A DNA stretch of 64,000 bases, from NCBI RefSeq assembly GCF_011752815.1, contig NZ_VWWV01000004.1, positions 248,001 through 312,000 of the forward strand, read 5' to 3'. Position numbers and translations under genes: made by a program. The notes under the pieces are model-generated. The model was not told the origin of the DNA. It did no database searches and worked only from the letters and a program-made list of their open reading frames with translations. Source of the stretch: Enterobacter sp. Cy-643. GTDB lineage: Bacteria > Pseudomonadota > Gammaproteobacteria > Enterobacterales > Enterobacteriaceae. This document shows, piece after piece, positions 61,565-64,000 of the stretch; positions within the stretch are counted from its first letter, which is position 1; each line of letters opens with the position of its first letter.

Positions 61565-62301
61565 GCAACTGGCCTTACCCAAAAATCGTCGCCCACCGCG
61601 GTGGCGGTAAACTTGCGCCGGAAAACACCCTCGCGGCAATCGACGTCGGGGCTCGTTACGGCCACACCATGATTGAGTTTGACGCCAAGCTCTCGCGCGA
61701 CGGGCAAATCTTCCTGCTCCACGACGACACGCTCGAGCGTACCAGCAACGGCTGGGGCATTGCCGGTGAGCTAACCTGGGACAATCTGCTGAAAGTTGAC
61801 GCGGGAAGCTGGTTCAGCCGTGACTATGCGGGCGAGCCGCTGCCGCTGCTTTCTCAGGTGGCTGAACGCTGCAAAAAGCACGGCATGATGGCCAACATTG
61901 AGATCAAGCCAACCACCGGCCTGGAAACCGAAACCGGCAAAGTGGTTGCGCTGGCCGCCCGTGAGCTGTGGGCCGGGCAAACGGCACCGCTGCTTTCTTC
62001 CTTTGAGATCGAGGCTCTGGAAGCCGCACAGCTTGCTGCTCCTGAACTGCCTCGCGGTCTGCTGCTGGATGAATGGCGTGATGACTGGCAGGAACTGACG
62101 ACCCGGTTAGAGTGCGTGTCTATTCACCTGAATCATCAACTGCTTGATGAAGCTCGGGTGAAAGCGTTGAAAGCCGCTGGACTCTATATTCTGGTTTATA
62201 CCGTAAACGTTCCCCATCGCGCGGCCGTGCTGCTGCAGTGGGGCGTCGATGCCATCTGTACCGACCGCATCGACGAGATAGGCCCGGACTTCTCCGCATA
62301 A
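61561..62301 (+). CDS. ugpQ: Cytosolic glycerophosphodiester phosphodiesterase
   Basis: A 246-residue GDPD-family enzyme that splits imported glycerophosphodiesters to glycerol-3-phosphate and an alcohol. The catalytic and metal motif is [17 protein letters not shown] (about 11-27), with [26 protein letters not shown] following. It has no signal peptide, as expected for UgpQ and unlike periplasmic GlpQ. It is the last gene of the operon and lies 4 bases from the convergent yhhA stop. Confidence 0.96.
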   Translation: MSNWPYPKIVAHRGGGKLAPENTLAAIDVGARYGHTMIEFDAKLSRDGQIFLLHDDTLERTSNGWGIAGELTWDNLLKVDAGSWFSRDYAGEPLPLLSQVAERCKKHGMMANIEIKPTTGLETETGKVVALAARELWAGQTAPLLSSFEIEALEAAQLAAPELPRGLLLDEWRDDWQELTTRLECVSIHLNHQLLDEARVKALKAAGLYILVYTVNVPHRAAVLLQWGVDAICTDRIDEIGPDFSA

Positions 62302-62305
62302 CGCC

Positions 62306-62665
62306 TTACGGCGTGACTGGCGGCGGCAGCGTTGAACCGTTTGGCTTCAACATGCCGCCGTTATTTCCTTTTAGCATCCCACCATTGGTGTTCGCCAGCG
62401 GGTTCATGCCCGGCTGCGACTGCAGGACACGCTGCTGATTGTTGTTGAGCTGCGTCTGAAGCTGCTGTTGTTGAAGCTGATTTTGCGATTGTCTCTGCTG
62501 CTTTAACATCCCCTGCTGCTGAGACTGCTGCGTTTGCATCTGCGTCAGCATCCGCTGCTGGCTCGGGTTCTGATAGTCCGGCAGATTAGGGTTGTTGGTG
62601 TTGTTAAGCGGCTGTGCGAGCGCGGTTAGCGGCAGCAAGGCTGCCAGAAGCCATACCTTTTTCAT
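62306..62665 (-). CDS. yhhA: DUF2756 family protein YhhA
   Basis: A 119-residue exported protein. The signal peptide is about 1-17 ([17 protein letters not shown]). The rest is low complexity: Asn/Pro-rich ([21 protein letters not shown]), then a Gln-rich stretch (about 40-80) and Asn/Gly repeats to the end. It matches E. coli YhhA (146 residues) in layout but is shorter, mainly in the Gln-rich part. Function is unknown. It is divergent from ggt and keeps the E. coli position between ugpQ and ggt. Confidence 0.88.
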   Translation of the reverse strand: MKKVWLLAALLPLTALAQPLNNTNNPNLPDYQNPSQQRMLTQMQTQQSQQQGMLKQQRQSQNQLQQQQLQTQLNNNQQRVLQSQPGMNPLANTNGGMLKGNNGGMLKPNGSTLPPPVTP

Positions 62666-62786
62666 CGTTATCTCCTCCCATCAGGGGTTGCTTAAGTTTA
62701 CTCCGTTTCCTTTATCACGGTGATTATTTCGGATTTGTGAACCAGGCTTAAGCGGGGAATTTCCCCGGGTAAATGAGGATATAACG

Positions 62787-64000
62787 ATGATAAAGCAGTG
62801 GAAAACTTTGCGTTGGGTAGCGATTCCAGCCATGACAATCGGGCTGTGTTTGACGGTTATAGCCGCTCCTCCGCCGGTCTCTTATGGCGTGGAAATGGAC
62901 GTTTACCATCCGGTGCGCGCGGAGCACGGCATGGTGGCTTCGGTGGACGCAGCTGCGACTCAGGTGGGCGTCGATATTTTAAAGCAGGGCGGTAATGCGG
63001 TAGATGCCGCGGTCGCCGTGGGTTATGCCCTTGCGGTCACGCACCCGCAGGCGGGCAATATCGGCGGCGGTGGTTTTATGATGCTGAGCACCAAAGACGG
63101 CAAAACAACCGCGATAGACTTCCGGGAAATGGCGCCAGAAAAAGCCAGCCGGGATATGTTCCTCGATGATAAAGGCAATGCGGACAGCAAGAAGTCGTTG
63201 ACCTCTCATCTCGCTTCCGGCACCCCAGGCACGGTGGCCGGGTTTAGCCTGGCGCTGGAAAAGTACGGCACCCTGCCGCTGAATAAAGTCGTGCAACCGG
63301 CTATCAAACTGGCGCGGGACGGCATCATTGTGAACGACGCGCTGGCGGACGATCTGAAGCAGTACGGCGCGGAAGTGATCCCGAATCACGCCAACAGCAA
63401 GGCTATCTTCTGGAAAGCGGACGGAGAGCCGCTGCAGAAAGGTGACAGGCTGGTGCAGGCCAACCTGGCGAAAAGTCTGGAGATGATTGCCGAACAGGGG
63501 CCGGATGCTTTCTACAAAGGGGCGATTGCCGACCAGATTAGCGAAGAGATGGCGAAGCACGGCGGGCTGATAAGCAAGGCGGATTTGGCCAACTACAAGG
63601 CGATTGAGCGTAAGCCCGTCAGCGGCGAATACCGTGGCTACGAAGTCTATTCCATGCCGCCGCCGTCCTCCGGCGGGATCCACATCGTGCAGATCCTCAA
63701 TATTCTCGAAAACTTCGATCTGGCGAAATACGGCTTTGGCAGCGCGGATACCCTGCAAATCATGGCCGAGGCGGAAAAATATGCCTACGCCGACCGCTCG
63801 GAGTACCTCGGCGATCCGGACTTTGTGAAGGTGCCGTGGCAGGCGCTGACCAGCAAGGCTTATGCGAAATCGCTGGCGGAGAAAATTGATATCAACAAGG
63901 CTCGCCCGTCGAGCGAAATCAAGCCGGGTAACCTGGCCCCGTACGAAAGTAACCAGACCACGCATTTTTCCGTGGTGGATAAAGACGGTAACGCCGTGGC
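62787..64000 (+). CDS. ggt: Gamma-glutamyltranspeptidase, 5' part (runs off the window)
   Basis: The first 404 codons are visible with no stop before the edge. The protein is periplasmic: a signal segment (about 8-30, RWVAIPAMTIGLCLTVIAAP) then VEMDVYHPVRAEHGMVASVDAAATQVG. The large subunit includes PQAGNIGGGGFMM and IDFREMAPEKAS. The autoprocessing and nucleophile threonine is T391 in NQTTHFSVVDKDG, the same number as in E. coli, only 13 residues before the edge. The enzyme hydrolyses or transfers the gamma-glutamyl group of glutathione. The ATG at 62787 has GAGGA 7 bases upstream. A long antisense ORF overlaps it and is an artefact. Confidence 0.95.
   Translation, partial: MIKQWKTLRWVAIPAMTIGLCLTVIAAPPPVSYGVEMDVYHPVRAEHGMVASVDAAATQVGVDILKQGGNAVDAAVAVGYALAVTHPQAGNIGGGGFMMLSTKDGKTTAIDFREMAPEKASRDMFLDDKGNADSKKSLTSHLASGTPGTVAGFSLALEKYGTLPLNKVVQPAIKLARDGIIVNDALADDLKQYGAEVIPNHANSKAIFWKADGEPLQKGDRLVQANLAKSLEMIAEQGPDAFYKGAIADQISEEMAKHGGLISKADLANYKAIERKPVSGEYRGYEVYSMPPPSSGGIHIVQILNILENFDLAKYGFGSADTLQIMAEAEKYAYADRSEYLGDPDFVKVPWQALTSKAYAKSLAEKIDINKARPSSEIKPGNLAPYESNQTTHFSVVDKDGNAV

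Noticed and set aside
62979-63965. 328-residue ORF opposite ggt
   Set aside because: The plus-strand frame is Ggt with its nucleophile Thr391; it merely lacks a stop before the window edge.

Overview
The window reads as enterobacterial chromosome. It carries the backbone known from about 77 min of the E. coli map: gor, rlmJ, prlC-rsmJ, uspA/uspB, pitA, yhiN, then yhhT, dcrB, yhhQ, tusA, zntA, yhhN, yhhM, yhhL, rsmD, ftsYEX, rpoH, livJ, panM, livKHMGF, ugpBAECQ, yhhA and ggt. Protein lengths match the E. coli genes almost exactly. Several non-E. coli modules sit between these blocks, so this is a relative of the Enterobacter/Klebsiella/Cedecea type; the genus cannot be fixed from the sequence alone. 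Coding DNA is GC-rich, except for an AT-rich left end (about 1-2400).

Region by region. 1-4.6 kb is accessory: two tandem DUF943 genes (the first cut by the window edge), an omptin outer-membrane protease, a GNAT acetyltransferase, a Kdo hydroxylase acting on LPS core, and an unrecognised small protein. 4.7-16.2 kb is backbone: gor, rlmJ, a secreted PAP2-type acid phosphatase with a PhoB box, prlC-rsmJ behind a sigma-32 promoter, a DUF559 gene abutting a palindromic repeat, uspA/uspB, pitA and yhiN. 16.2-29.6 kb is the largest accessory block. It holds a DeoR regulator with a convergent phosphoribosyltransferase-HAD phosphatase operon; an iron/heme uptake set (TonB-like protein, FecR-like anti-sigma, FecI-like sigma, HasR-like receptor, Fur box); an alcohol dehydrogenase/AhpD-like/monooxygenase-like operon divergent from an EamA exporter; a second ClpP; and a MocR regulator divergent from a PaiB-like gene. 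29.6-34.7 kb returns to backbone (yhhT, dcrB, yhhQ, tusA, zntA with an intact ZntR promoter).

34.9-38.6 kb is a self-contained sugar module: a LacI regulator, a 26-bp perfect operator palindrome, an SIS-domain isomerase/deglycase and a PTS EIIBC. 38.6-45.2 kb is yhhN to rpoH. 45.3-49.5 kb is an insertion between rpoH and livJ: a MocR regulator divergent from a GABA-type aminotransferase and an amino-acid permease. 49.8-62.3 kb is branched-chain amino acid transport (livJ, livKHMGF) and glycerol-3-phosphate transport (ugpBAECQ, with PhoB boxes). yhhA and the first 404 codons of ggt close the window; ggt runs off the right edge just after its catalytic threonine.

The main points for a second look are: a ClpP paralogue whose catalytic Asp aligns with Asn; the operator inside the promoter of the phosphoribosyltransferase-HAD operon; a HasR-like signalling system without a hemophore gene; a 52-bp tandem expansion inside a dispersed palindromic repeat; the repeat abutting a DUF559 gene; and the DUF943 pair with a concentrated variable patch.
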